Assembly (NCBI RefSeq): GCF_002102255.1
Contig: NZ_LQPH01000016.1
Span: 1 to 59,023, forward strand
Reading direction: 5' to 3'
From: Mycobacterium nebraskense
GTDB taxonomy: Bacteria > Actinomycetota > Actinomycetes > Mycobacteriales > Mycobacteriaceae
DNA length: 59,023 nt
A model generated the notes under the pieces. It ran no database searches, was not told the origin of the DNA, and worked only from the letters and a program-made list of their open reading frames with translations. Below, in pieces: positions 50,110-59,011 of the stretch (within the stretch, counting starts at the first letter, position 1; each line of letters starts with the position of its first letter). A program made the translations under genes and the position numbers.

Positions 50110-51204
50110 ATGACGGCTCATCGCGTGGTGGTGTGGGCGACGGGCGGCATCGGGTCGATCGCCATCCGCACCATTCAGCATCGCCCCAATCTGGAATTGG
50201 TCGGCGTATGGGTGCACTCGCCGGAAAAGGACGGCAAGGACGCCGGCGAACTCGCCAACGGCGAACCGATCGGTCTGGCCGCGACCACCGATGCGGACGC
50301 ACTGATTGCGCTCAAGCCCGACTGCGTCATCTATGCCGCCAGCGGGCCCGAGCGCGACGCGCTGGCCATCCCGGATTACGTCAGGCTGCTCGAGGCCGGC
50401 ATCAACGTCGTCACGACGAGCACCACCCGACTGGTCAACCCGCACGCCTACGAACCGGCCGAGTGGCGCGACCAACTGGTCGCCGCGGCCAAGCAGGGGC
50501 AGGTATCGCTGTACGCGTCGGGCATCGAGCCCGGCTTTGCCGCCGACTACCTGCCGCTGGTGCTGTCCACCCAGTCGTCGTCGATCGAAAAGATCCATGC
50601 CTTCGAGATCGGCCTGTACGACGACTACGGGGTCCCGGACATCATGGGCGACGCGCTGGGTTTCGGCCGGCCGCTCGACTACCAACCCTGGATCGGGTTC
50701 CCGGGAGCGATCTCCGGCGAATGGCAGGGGCAGATCCGGTTGGTTGCCGATGCACTCGGCGTCGAAGTCCAGGAGGTCCGGGAATATTTCGACCGCGCGG
50801 TCACCAACCGGACGCTCGAGGTCGCCATCGGCACCGTCGAGGCCGGAACGTGTGGTGCGCTGCGGATGCGGGCGATCGGCGTGGTCGACGGCCGGGAGGC
50901 CATCGTCATCGAGCACGTCACCCGGCTCGCCCACGACGTCGCGCCGGACTGGCCGACCGGGATCGGCGATCTGTCCTACCGCGTCATGATCAGCGGCGAC
51001 CCCGACATCGATTGCACCCTGGCGGCGACGCTCAAGGATCCGCGCAAGGCCGGAGTCGGTGGAATGACCTCCGGGGCCGGCGCGATGGTCGCCACCGCGA
51101 TGCGCGTCGTCAACGCCGTGCCGTATGTCGTTGCCGCAGAACCGGGGCTGCTGAGTTCGGTCGACCTACCGCTGACGATTCCAAAGCACGCGTTTGCGAC
51201 CTAG
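50110..51204 (+). CDS. DapB-N-like NAD(P)-dependent dehydrogenase, paralog B
   Basis: 364 aa from ATG 50110, with AGGAGGAACAAG in front. Rossmann start RVVVWATGGIGSIAIRTIQH, WVHSPEKDGKDAGELANGEP, VIYAASGPERDALAIPDYV, SGIEPGFAADYLPLV and LGFGRPLDYQP. It is colinear with the paralog at 47811-48884, with much identity in these blocks. Probably a dehydrogenase for an oxo- or amino-substrate in the same pathway. It is divergent from the LLM-DapB-like-LLM operon. An aminotransferase gene follows after 21 bp. Confidence 0.8.
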   Translation: MTAHRVVVWATGGIGSIAIRTIQHRPNLELVGVWVHSPEKDGKDAGELANGEPIGLAATTDADALIALKPDCVIYAASGPERDALAIPDYVRLLEAGINVVTTSTTRLVNPHAYEPAEWRDQLVAAAKQGQVSLYASGIEPGFAADYLPLVLSTQSSSIEKIHAFEIGLYDDYGVPDIMGDALGFGRPLDYQPWIGFPGAISGEWQGQIRLVADALGVEVQEVREYFDRAVTNRTLEVAIGTVEAGTCGALRMRAIGVVDGREAIVIEHVTRLAHDVAPDWPTGIGDLSYRVMISGDPDIDCTLAATLKDPRKAGVGGMTSGAGAMVATAMRVVNAVPYVVAAEPGLLSSVDLPLTIPKHAFAT

Positions 51205-51225
51205 GCTGCCCTACAATCTGGCCGA

Positions 51226-52425
51226 GTGACGTTTAACCCACTCGAGGAACTCACGCTCCCCCAACTGCGGCTGCGCACCAGCATGAAGTGGCGCGCGCAC
51301 GCGGACGACGTGTTGCCGCTCTGGGTCGCGGAGATGGACGTCAACCTGGCGCCGACGGTGGCTGCCGCGCTGCGCCGGGCCATCGACATCGGCGACACCG
51401 GATACCCTTGCGGCACCGCATTTGCCGAAGCGGTCAGTGAATTCGCCTCGCGGCGTTGGCAATGGCACGACCTGGAGATCGGCCGCACCGCGATCGTTCC
51501 CGACGTCATGCTCGGCGTCGTCGAAATGCTGCGTCTGGTCACCGACCGTGGCGACGCCGTCGTCGTCAACCCACCGGTCTACGCCCCGTTCTACGCGTTC
51601 ATCTCGCACGACGGCCGCCACGTGATCGAGGCCCCGCTGGACGCCGACGGCCGAATCGACTTGGGCTCATTGGAGGACGCGTTCGCGCGTGCCGGCGCTT
51701 CGGGCGGGAAAGTCGCGTATCTATTGTGTAACCCGCACAACCCGACCGGGTCGGTGCACACCGGCGAGGAATTGCGCCAGGTTGCCGAGCTTGCCCGCCG
51801 GCTCGGCGTCCGGGTGGTATCGGATGAGATCCACGCGCCCATCGTCTTGCCGGGGGCACGTTTCACCCCGTACCTGACCGTGCCCGGCGCGGAGAACGCC
51901 TTCGCCCTGACGTCCGCGTCGAAGGCCTGGAACCTGTCCGGTCTCAAGGCGGCGTTGGCCATCGCCGGCCCCGAGGCGATCGCGGACCTGCACCGGATGC
52001 CCGAGGAGGTCAGTCACGGGCCGAGCCACCTGGGCGTCATCGCACACGCGGAAGCGTTCCGAACCGGTGGCGACTGGCTCGACGAGCTGCTGCGCGGCCT
52101 GGATCAAAACCGGACGCTGCTCGGCGATCTGATCGCCGAGCACCTGCCGAGGGTGAAATACCAATGGCCGCAAGGGACTTACCTCGCCTGGCTCGATTGC
52201 CGGGAGCTCGGGTTCGTCGAGCACGCCGCCGACGGTCTTGCCGTGGTTGCCGACCTGTCCGGGCCCGCCCGGTGGTTCCTGGACCACGCGCGGGTGGCGC
52301 TCAGTTCCGGCCACGTCTTCGGAACCGGCGGCGCGGGGCACGTCCGATTGAACTTCGCGACCTCGCGGGCCATCCTCACCGAGGCCGTGTCCCGGATGGG
52401 CCGGGCGCTCGCCAATGCCGACTGA
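51226..52425 (+). CDS. MalY/PatB-type PLP C-S lyase/aminotransferase
   Basis: 399 aa, GTG start. Fold-type I PLP enzyme: [37 protein letters not shown] (cofactor phosphate/carboxylate region), [12 protein letters not shown] and Schiff-base Lys in [11 protein letters not shown]. It ends [10 protein letters not shown], with the substrate-carboxylate Arg. The MalY/PatB group cleaves cystathionine or cysteine conjugates to pyruvate, ammonia and thiol. The position matches Rv2294. It resumes the conserved gene order after the accessory block. Confidence 0.88.
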   Translation: MTFNPLEELTLPQLRLRTSMKWRAHADDVLPLWVAEMDVNLAPTVAAALRRAIDIGDTGYPCGTAFAEAVSEFASRRWQWHDLEIGRTAIVPDVMLGVVEMLRLVTDRGDAVVVNPPVYAPFYAFISHDGRHVIEAPLDADGRIDLGSLEDAFARAGASGGKVAYLLCNPHNPTGSVHTGEELRQVAELARRLGVRVVSDEIHAPIVLPGARFTPYLTVPGAENAFALTSASKAWNLSGLKAALAIAGPEAIADLHRMPEEVSHGPSHLGVIAHAEAFRTGGDWLDELLRGLDQNRTLLGDLIAEHLPRVKYQWPQGTYLAWLDCRELGFVEHAADGLAVVADLSGPARWFLDHARVALSSGHVFGTGGAGHVRLNFATSRAILTEAVSRMGRALANAD

Positions 52426-52440
52426 CCGCAGCAACCCGCG

Positions 52441-53169
52441 CTAGGCGGGGATCTCCTCGGCGCCGCGGCCCAAGTTGCGGAAGCCCTCGGCGGGCTCCTT
52501 GAAGCCAAGGACAAACGGCAGTGAGCTCAACTCCAGCTTGACCGTTGCCCCGAGCCGGCGAAAGAAGCTGGACTCGGCCGGGGCGAGGGACACCTGTGAC
52601 GTCGCGAGGTCAATGTAGTGCGTCGGCGTTTCCCCGATGTCGTCGAAGATGTGGGTCAGTGGTTTGCACTGCGAGCGCACCGGCTCGTCGAGGCACGCCG
52701 CGACGGGATCGGTCATCAGCACGTATTCCACCACTGGCACCAGGTTTTTCAGCATTCGATGCACCAGGATGACGTCGTAGCCCGCGAGCTCTGTGTGACG
52801 CTTTACCCGTTGCTCGGCCACCTCGCCCTGGTGGACGACAAATTTCAATGACAGGTTGTCCAATTGCGCGCAACTCGCACACTCGCAGGCAAGGTCCTTT
52901 TTGAAGCGCTCACGCCGCGCGATGAATGCCTCCCGCATCCGGGACAGCCGGTCACACACCAGCACTTTGGCGTCGCCGTCGGGCGCCCAAAAGAATGCGG
53001 CGTCGCCCTCCAGCTTCGCCAGCTTCAATCCTCTGCCGGCGTCGATCACCGACTCCAGCAGGCCCGCCACCGTCAACTGCGCATGGGCCAGGTGGGTACG
53101 GTTCCACTGCATGTAGTGGGTGTAGCCGCTGATGTCGGCAATGATCAGGACCGCGCGCCGAATCGCCAT
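52441..53169 (-). CDS. DUF2652 (cyclase-like) protein
   Basis: 242 aa from ATG 53169 (TTG 53175 opens the frame). The N-terminal [20 protein letters not shown], then [15 protein letters not shown] and [16 protein letters not shown] are characteristic of DUF2652, distantly like class III nucleotide cyclases; metal-ligand Asp residues are in ADISGY and GDAAFF. A Cys pair (CECASC) follows in the middle. Catalytic activity as a cyclase is not established. It is convergent with the aminotransferase and divergent from dhmA; the order matches Rv2295 by recall. Confidence 0.8.
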   Translation of the reverse strand: MAIRRAVLIIADISGYTHYMQWNRTHLAHAQLTVAGLLESVIDAGRGLKLAKLEGDAAFFWAPDGDAKVLVCDRLSRMREAFIARRERFKKDLACECASCAQLDNLSLKFVVHQGEVAEQRVKRHTELAGYDVILVHRMLKNLVPVVEYVLMTDPVAACLDEPVRSQCKPLTHIFDDIGETPTHYIDLATSQVSLAPAESSFFRRLGATVKLELSSLPFVLGFKEPAEGFRNLGRGAEEIPA

Positions 53170-53283
53170 GAGCAACCCAGTTTAATGTCCACTCGACGTC
53201 TAGCTCAACGAAATCTCCCACTAGACGAACTCGCGTTGCCGAGAGAGGCTAACAGAGGCGCCCGCCCACCGGAGGAGCTGAAT

Positions 53284-54189
53284 ATGCATGTGCTACGAAC
53301 CCCGGACTCCCGATTCGAAAACCTGGAGGGCTATCCGTTCGTAGCGAACTACGTCGATGTGGCGGCAAGCGACACCCAGCCGCTGCGCATGCACTTCCTC
53401 GACGAGGGGCCGGCCGATGGGCCGCCGATCGTGCTGCTGCACGGCGAGCCCACCTGGAGCTACCTCTACCGAACGATGATCCAGCCGCTGGCCGACGCCG
53501 GGAACCGCGTGCTCGCGCCCGATCTGATCGGCTTTGGCCGCTCCGACAAGCCCAGCCGGATCGACGATTACACCTACCAGCGGCACGTCGAATGGGTGAC
53601 CTCCTGGTTCGAACGCCTGCACCTCAAGGACGTGACGCTGTTCGTGCAGGACTGGGGATCGCTGATCGGGCTGCGCATCGCCGCCGAGCAGGGTGACCGC
53701 ATCGCCCGACTCGTGGTGGCGAACGGTTTCCTGCCCACCGCGGAGCGACCCACCCCACCCGCCTTCTACGCCTGGCGGGCGTTCGCGCGTTACTCCCCTG
53801 TCCTGCCCGCCGGGCGCATCGTCTCGGTAGGGACCGTCCGCCGGGTTCCCGGCAGGGTGCGGGCCGGGTATGAGGCCCCGTTTCCCGACAAGACGTATCA
53901 GGCCGGGGCCCGCGCCTTCCCGCAACTCGTACCGACCTCACCGGACGATCCGGCGGTCCCCGCCAACAGGGCCGCATGGAAAGCCCTGGGCCAATGGGAG
54001 AAACCCTTCCTCGCCATCTTCGGGGCCCGTGACCCCATCCTCGGGCAGGCGGACCGTCCCCTGATCAAGCACATCCCCGGCGCCGCGGGTCAGCCGCACG
54101 CCCGCATCCGCGCCAGTCACTTCATCCAAGAAGACTCCGGACCCGAACTGGCCGAACGCATTCTATCCTGGCAGCAGGCGCTCCGCTGA
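53284..54189 (+). CDS. dhmA: Haloalkane dehalogenase DhmA
   Basis: 301 aa from ATG 53284. [11 protein letters not shown] (HGxP), nucleophile Asp123 in [10 protein letters not shown], acid Asp250 in FGARDPILG and His279 in ASHFIQED. This is the triad layout I recall for DhmA of M. avium and its homolog Rv2296. Halide-binding Trp124 follows the nucleophile. It should hydrolyse halogenated alkanes to alcohols, though the natural substrate in mycobacteria is unknown. The frame extends far upstream, but only as a shadow of the DUF2652 gene. Confidence 0.92.
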   Translation: MHVLRTPDSRFENLEGYPFVANYVDVAASDTQPLRMHFLDEGPADGPPIVLLHGEPTWSYLYRTMIQPLADAGNRVLAPDLIGFGRSDKPSRIDDYTYQRHVEWVTSWFERLHLKDVTLFVQDWGSLIGLRIAAEQGDRIARLVVANGFLPTAERPTPPAFYAWRAFARYSPVLPAGRIVSVGTVRRVPGRVRAGYEAPFPDKTYQAGARAFPQLVPTSPDDPAVPANRAAWKALGQWEKPFLAIFGARDPILGQADRPLIKHIPGAAGQPHARIRASHFIQEDSGPELAERILSWQQALR

Positions 54190-54254
54190 CTGTCTCCACA
54201 CGAAAACCATTGCGACAGCAGGGCTGTCGACGACGAACCGGCGCGGTTGAAAGT

Positions 54255-54998
54255 TCAGCGCGTGACGGCCAATACGGCTTCGGCCAGCTCGGGCCGGCAG
54301 ACCACCAGATCCGGCAACTTGGGGTCTGACTGGTTGTAGACCAGGGCGGACCCGTCGATGCGCGAGGTATGCAGACCGGCGGCGCGGGCCACCGCCACCG
54401 GGGCGGCTGAGTCCCATTCGAATTGGCCGCCGGCGTGCACGTACACATCGGACAACCCCTGGACGAGCGAAGCCACCTTGGCTCCGGCCGAACCCATTTC
54501 CACCAGCACGCCGTCCAGGGCGTCGCGGACGGTCAGGGCGATGGCGGGCGGCCGGGTGCGCGACACCACGATGCGCGGCTTGCCCGGCGCCGCAGGAGGC
54601 GAATCGACCTTGGGGGTGGCCAGGGTGATGCCCTGCGCCGGCAGTGCTACCGCCCCGGCAACCAGCTCGCCGGCCTCCCACAGCGCGACGTGCACCGCCC
54701 AGTCGTCGCGCCCGAGCTCGGAGAATTCCCGCGTCCCGTCCAGCGGATCCACGATCCACACGCGCTTCGAGCGCAATCGGACCGGATTGTCGATACCCTC
54801 CTCGGACAGCACCGCGTCCTCGGGCCGCTCGTCAGCGAGAGCCGACATCAGAAAATCATGAGAACGCTTGTCCCCCGCCGCTTTCCGCTCACTCGCGTCC
54901 GCGTCGGCGAACTCTTCCCGGACCGTGAGCAACAGCCGTCCGGCCTCAGTGGCCAACCGCGCGGCCAGTTCGTGGTCATCGGTCAGTTGCAGGGCCAT
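54255..54998 (-). CDS. cysQ: CysQ-like 3'(2'),5'-bisphosphate phosphatase
   Basis: 247 aa from ATG 54998. An inositol-monophosphatase-fold metal site: LSEEGIDNP (Glu), WIVDPLDGTREF (DPLDGT, the lithium-sensitive Mg2+ motif) and the late QFEWDSAAPVAVARAAG (WDSAA). It is close to M. tuberculosis CysQ (Rv2131c), which removes the 3'-phosphate from PAP/PAPS and can act on inositol phosphates. It would recycle the by-product of sulfate activation. It sits away from the sirA operon; a 7-bp-arm palindrome precedes its start. It may be a paralog rather than the H37Rv ortholog. Confidence 0.86.
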   Translation of the reverse strand: MALQLTDDHELAARLATEAGRLLLTVREEFADADASERKAAGDKRSHDFLMSALADERPEDAVLSEEGIDNPVRLRSKRVWIVDPLDGTREFSELGRDDWAVHVALWEAGELVAGAVALPAQGITLATPKVDSPPAAPGKPRIVVSRTRPPAIALTVRDALDGVLVEMGSAGAKVASLVQGLSDVYVHAGGQFEWDSAAPVAVARAAGLHTSRIDGSALVYNQSDPKLPDLVVCRPELAEAVLAVTR

Positions 54999-55008
54999 CA
55001 CAATCCTT

Positions 55009-55031
55009 AAGTTGGTAGCGTTGACCAACTT
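55009..55031. promoter_or_regulatory. Palindrome AAGTTGG-N9-CCAACTT upstream of cysQ-like gene
   Basis: Perfect 7-bp arms starting 11 bp upstream of the ATG. A regulator site is likely; the regulator is not identified. Confidence 0.5.
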
Positions 55032-55092
55032 TACCCTGCCAACGCAACGCCGACGGGCCCCACCCCGGGACGGAAGTTTCGGTCGTAATCTG

Positions 55093-55716
55093 GTGAGCGT
55101 GAGCGGGGGCAACGTTCCTTTATCTAACCGGTTGCGACGCATTCCACGGGGGCGTTTGATCGCGATCGGCATTGTCTCGGCGATCGCGCTCGGCGGCGTA
55201 CTCGCCTTTGTGGGGGTGGAGCTGGCCCAGGGCAACCACGGCGCCGGGCCACCTACCGCCCAGCCAGCACCACCGCAGAGCTTCGCCATCCCGGGCTGTT
55301 ACAACCTGTCCGTTCCGCCGGTCGAGCGCCCGAAGCGGCTCAACGTGCTGGGCTGCGCGAGCGTTGCCGTTGCGCTGCAAGACATGTCGTGGAGCTCGTG
55401 GGGGCCGCAGGGTGCCGACGGGACCGGCGCGGCCGTGTTCAAGGTCTGCGACCCGAATTGTGCGGCCGGGTATCAGGTCACCGAGCCGGTCGTCGTCCAC
55501 GCGTGGAATCCGCAGCCGCCGCGGCGCGAGGCCATCTGCCAGGTCGGCCTGAACATCTTCGCCGACATGGTCCTGTCCTTCCCCAAGGGCGTCCCCCCGC
55601 CGAACGTGCAGAAGATGAACACCCAGTACAACGGACAGCCGGCGGTGCACTTCGCCAACTACTCGAGCGGCGACACGCGCGGCACCCAATTCATCGGCTA
55701 CACGTACTGCAACTAG
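55093..55716 (+). CDS. Membrane-anchored secreted protein
   Basis: 207 aa from GTG 55093 (GTG 55099 is possible). The N-terminal basic stretch RLRRIPRGR is followed by a hydrophobic segment LIAIGIVSAIALGGVLAFVG. The rest is outside and contains several Cys (IPGCYNLS, VLGCASV, FKVCDPNCAAG, AICQVG, YTYCN), consistent with disulfides. The domain is not recognised. FANYSSGDTRGTQFIGYTY ends the protein. It is convergent with the thiolase gene (5 bp between stops). Confidence 0.78.
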   Translation: MSVSGGNVPLSNRLRRIPRGRLIAIGIVSAIALGGVLAFVGVELAQGNHGAGPPTAQPAPPQSFAIPGCYNLSVPPVERPKRLNVLGCASVAVALQDMSWSSWGPQGADGTGAAVFKVCDPNCAAGYQVTEPVVVHAWNPQPPRREAICQVGLNIFADMVLSFPKGVPPPNVQKMNTQYNGQPAVHFANYSSGDTRGTQFIGYTYCN

Positions 55717-55721
55717 CGCCG

Positions 55722-56897
55722 CTAGACCTCGATCACGACGGCGCCACCCTGGCCGCCACCCGCACACATGGCCGCGACGCCGATGCCGCCGCCTCGGCGG
55801 GCCAGCTCGTAGGCCAGCGTGGTCACCATGCGCGCACCCGACGCCGCGATGGGGTGGCCGAGGCTGCAGCCGCTGCCGGAGAAGTTCACCTTCTCCTCGT
55901 CGATGCCGTACTCCCGGCACGCCGCGATCGGCACGGAGGCGAACGCCTCGTTGATCTCCCACAGCGCCACGTCCCCGACCGACAGGCCGGCCCGCTGCAG
56001 CACCTTGCCGATGACCTTGACGGCCCCCAGACCGGTGTCCCGGGGCGCGACACCCGCGGCGGCCCACGCCCGGACGGTGCCCATCACGTTGAGGTTTTCG
56101 GCGGCGGCGTACTCGCGGTCGACGAGGGCCACGGCCGCGGCGGCGTCGTTGGTGCCACTGCTGTTGCCCGCCGTGATCGAGAATCCCTCGATCTCCGGGT
56201 GCAGCACTTTGAGCCCGGCGAGCTTCTCGACGGTGGTGTCCCGGCGAGGATGCTCGTCGACGGAGAACTCGGTCACCGAACCGTCGAACTGCGTGATCTT
56301 CAGCGGGATGATCTCGTCGACGAACTTGCCCGCGTCCATGGCCGCGATGGCGCGCTGATGGGAGCGGGCCGCCCAGGCGTCCATCTCCTCCCGCGTGATG
56401 CCGACCGCCTGTGCGGTGTTCCAGCCGACCGTGATCGACATGTCCTTGGCCGGTGCGTCGGGGGTTTCCACGTGGGTCGGCGGCATCCAGCGCTCCTCGA
56501 ACTTGAGCTCCGGACCGGGAATGCGCCAGTTGGTCAGCGGCGTCATCGACAACGACTGCACCCCGCCGGCGATGAGCACACGCTCCATCCCGGAGCCGAT
56601 CTGGGCGGCGGCGTTGCCGATGGCGGTCAGGCTGCCCGCGCAGTGCCGGTTCACCGACTGGCCGGGGATGTCCTCCATGCCGGTCGCGGTGGCCGCGTAC
56701 CGCGCCAAATCCCCGCCGCCGTAGTGCGATTCGGCGAAGATGATGTCGTCGATAGCGGATGGGTCGACGCCGGACCTCCGCACCACCTCCGGAAGCACCG
56801 CGGTGATCAGCGTCTCGGGCGGTGTGTTGACGAGCGTGCCCTTGAACGATCGGCCGATCGCCGTGCGAACCGCTCCGACAATGACGGGTGTAGCCAT
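55722..56897 (-). CDS. Acetyl-CoA acetyltransferase / thiolase
   Basis: 391 aa. Thiolase motifs: acyl-enzyme Cys86 in NRHCAGSL, central ITAGNSSGTNDAAAA, WEINEAFASVP with the NEAF motif, GSGCSLGHPIAASGAR (His) and CAGGGQGGA with the second catalytic Cys. It may work in degradation (beta-oxidation) or condensation. An exact FadA number is not assigned. It is divergent from the alcohol dehydrogenase gene across 140 bp. Confidence 0.92.
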   Translation of the reverse strand: MATPVIVGAVRTAIGRSFKGTLVNTPPETLITAVLPEVVRRSGVDPSAIDDIIFAESHYGGGDLARYAATATGMEDIPGQSVNRHCAGSLTAIGNAAAQIGSGMERVLIAGGVQSLSMTPLTNWRIPGPELKFEERWMPPTHVETPDAPAKDMSITVGWNTAQAVGITREEMDAWAARSHQRAIAAMDAGKFVDEIIPLKITQFDGSVTEFSVDEHPRRDTTVEKLAGLKVLHPEIEGFSITAGNSSGTNDAAAAVALVDREYAAAENLNVMGTVRAWAAAGVAPRDTGLGAVKVIGKVLQRAGLSVGDVALWEINEAFASVPIAACREYGIDEEKVNFSGSGCSLGHPIAASGARMVTTLAYELARRGGGIGVAAMCAGGGQGGAVVIEV

Positions 56898-57037
56898 GTT
56901 CTCAACCTCGAACGGTCTGGCTGCGTTCGGCAGCGCGGGTGTCAGCAGATGACGCGAATCGTAACAAATACCGTATGGCCAATAGTAAATGGCCTAAGTT
57001 CACCTGGAACGGGTGGACGACGAACAGGAGACCGACC

Positions 57038-58168
57038 GTGAAAACCAAAGGCGCTCTGGTCTGGGAGCTGAACCAACCGTGGTCGGTCGAGGAGATCGAG
57101 ATCGGCGCCCCCCGCCACGGCGAGGTGACGGTGCAACTCGAGACCGCCGGCCTGTGCCACTCGGACCATCACCTGATGACCGGCGATTTTCCGATTCCGA
57201 GCTATCCGGTCCTGGGCGGCCACGAGGGCGCCGGGATCGTCACCGAGGTCGGCGAGAGTGTCGAGAACCTGGCCGTGGGCGATCACGTGGTGATGTCGTT
57301 CATCCCCTCGTGCGGCAAATGCACGCCGTGCCAGGTCGGGTTGCGCAATCTGTGCGACCTGGGCATGGGGCTGCTGTCGGGCGCATCGGTGAGCGACGGT
57401 TCGTTTCGGGTGACGGCCAAGGGACGCGATGTCATTCCGATGTCGCTGCTGGGGACGTTCGCACCCTATGTGGTGGTGCACCAGACCTCGGTGGTCAAGG
57501 TCGACCCGGGCATCCCGTTCGACGTGGCGTGTTTGGTGGGCTGCGGAGTGACCACGGGCTACGGGTCGGCGGTGCGCAGCGCGGCGGTCGAGCCCGGCGA
57601 CGACGTCGCGGTGATCGGTGTCGGCGGCGTGGGCATCGCCGCGATTCAGGGCGCCCGACTGGCCGGAGCGCGCCGGATCTTCGCGGTCGATCCGTTCGCG
57701 TCGCAACGCAAACGGGCGCTGAAGTTCGGCGCGACCGAGGCTTTCGCGGATGTGCCCAGTGCCGCCGGCGCCATCGCCGAGGCCACCTGGGGAACGATGT
57801 GCCGCAAGGTGATTGTCACGGTCGGTCACTGCGACGGCGGCGAGGTCGAGGCGTGGCTGGGGTTGACCGCAAAGGGCGGCACCTGCGTGTTGACGGCCAT
57901 GGGCAACGTGATGGCCACCGACGTCACCCTCAACCTGGCGGGGTTGACGCTGCTGCAGAAAAGCTTGCAGGGCAGCCTGTTTGGCGGCGGCAACCCGCAA
58001 CACGACATTCCCGCCATTCTGGAGTTGTACAAGCTGGGCCAGCTCAACCTCGACGACATGGTGACGCGCGAGTACACGCTCGAGCAGATCAACGACGGCT
58101 ACCGCGACATGCTCGAGGGTCGCAACGTCCGCGGCATCATCCGCTACACCGACGCCGACCGCGCGTGA
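57038..58168 (+). CDS. NDMA-type/class III-like zinc alcohol dehydrogenase
   Basis: 376 aa from GTG 57038, with CAGGAGACCGACC in front. Catalytic zinc Cys40 (GLCHSDHH) and His62/Glu63 (GGHEGAG), structural zinc Cys92, 95, 98, 106 in SCGKCTPCQVGLRNLC, then VIGVGGVGIAAIQGARLAGA. The KTKGALVWELNQPWSVEEIE start is typical of mycobacterial NDMA-dependent alcohol dehydrogenases with tightly bound NAD. Its electron acceptor is probably a mycofactocin-type carrier; that is family knowledge, and no such genes are seen here. It oxidises primary alcohols or aldehydes. Confidence 0.9.
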   Translation: MKTKGALVWELNQPWSVEEIEIGAPRHGEVTVQLETAGLCHSDHHLMTGDFPIPSYPVLGGHEGAGIVTEVGESVENLAVGDHVVMSFIPSCGKCTPCQVGLRNLCDLGMGLLSGASVSDGSFRVTAKGRDVIPMSLLGTFAPYVVVHQTSVVKVDPGIPFDVACLVGCGVTTGYGSAVRSAAVEPGDDVAVIGVGGVGIAAIQGARLAGARRIFAVDPFASQRKRALKFGATEAFADVPSAAGAIAEATWGTMCRKVIVTVGHCDGGEVEAWLGLTAKGGTCVLTAMGNVMATDVTLNLAGLTLLQKSLQGSLFGGGNPQHDIPAILELYKLGQLNLDDMVTREYTLEQINDGYRDMLEGRNVRGIIRYTDADRA

Positions 58169-58178
58169 CAATGGATCG

Positions 58179-58571
58179 ATGACAACCAAATCAGTCGCCG
58201 TGCGTGACACCACCGAGCTGGCCGCCTACCGAGTCGCAGCGATTCTCCTCGGCGTGGGGACGCTGCACTTTGTGGCGCCCAAACCGTTCGACACGATCGT
58301 CCCCGCCGAGCTGCCCGGCAGCGCACGGGTCTACACCTACGCGTCGGGGGTGGCCGAGCTGGGCGTCGGGGCGGCGTTGCTGCCACGACGCACCCGGCGC
58401 TTGGCCGCGCTCGCGGCGGCCGCATTGTTCATCGGGGTGTTCCCGGCGAACATCAACATGTGCCGGTTGTGGTGGGACAAGCCCTGGCCGATGCGGATCG
58501 CCGCGCTGGCCCGGTTGCCACTGCAGATCCCCATGATCACCACCGCACTCAAGATCAGCCGCAACAGCTGA
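58179..58571 (+). CDS. DoxX-like membrane protein
   Basis: 130 aa. Four hydrophobic segments: LAAYRVAAILLGVGTLHF, VYTYASGVAELGVGAALL, LAALAAAALFIGVFPANIN, and LPLQIPMITTAL. The HFVAPKPFD and FPANINM patterns resemble small DoxX/DUF4267-like membrane proteins of actinobacteria. Function unknown. It starts 10 bp after the alcohol dehydrogenase, so the two are probably in one operon. Confidence 0.8.
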   Translation: MTTKSVAVRDTTELAAYRVAAILLGVGTLHFVAPKPFDTIVPAELPGSARVYTYASGVAELGVGAALLPRRTRRLAALAAAALFIGVFPANINMCRLWWDKPWPMRIAALARLPLQIPMITTALKISRNS

Positions 58572-58628
58572 CGTCCCGCGTCGTCGTCACTTGCACCACA
58601 GCCGTCCCTGCCCGAGGGGATGCCCGGA

Positions 58629-58710
58629 GTGCCCGCCTCTCAGCGACAATGCGCGCGCGGGGGCTGGCTTCGAGCTTCGTCGCCCGGCTTGTCGCTCAGA
58701 GCCGGGCAAC
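58629..58710. repeat. Dispersed palindromic repeat, copy 2
   Basis: Arms GTGCCCGCCTCTCAGCGACA... and the complement of ...TTGTCGCTCAGAGCCGGGCA around a 39-bp GC-rich centre. It shares the arm consensus with 16941-17011. The remaining gap 58572-58864 shows no gene. Confidence 0.75.
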
Positions 58711-58864
58711 TCGTGCATCTCCCGGCGCGGGGACTGGTGTGGCTTCTGTGACCGGTGAGAGGTCGACAGGCTCATCTCGACGCGGCACTCGCCAGTCGCG
58801 ACACTCGAAATCAACTGCGGGACAAGCAAAGCACACCCCTATACGAGCTGATAGCCTCGCGCTT

Positions 58865-59011
58865 GTGCCTGAGCTGGCGAAGATTCACATCGGTTTCACC
58901 GGGGCAGCGGAAACAATGCTTGCGACCTTGTACGCAAGGGCGTTAGCCTCGATTTTGCATGGTAGTTGGTGTGGGCTGGGTCTGATGCCGAGTTGTGGTG
59001 CGGGGTGGTGA
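58865..59011 (+). pseudogene. Truncated leucine-carboxyl-methyltransferase-family gene (N-terminus only)
   Basis: 48 codons from GTG 58865. The first 29 residues (AKIHIGFTGAAETMLATLYA, RALAS) resemble the start of the LCM/TcmP-like SAM methyltransferase family common in mycobacteria, whose members are over 250 aa. The next residues, from about 58952, do not fit, and the frame stops at 59011. The sequence beyond is unusually T/G-rich, so the gene seems cut by a deletion or an inserted element whose body lies beyond the window. Confidence 0.5.
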
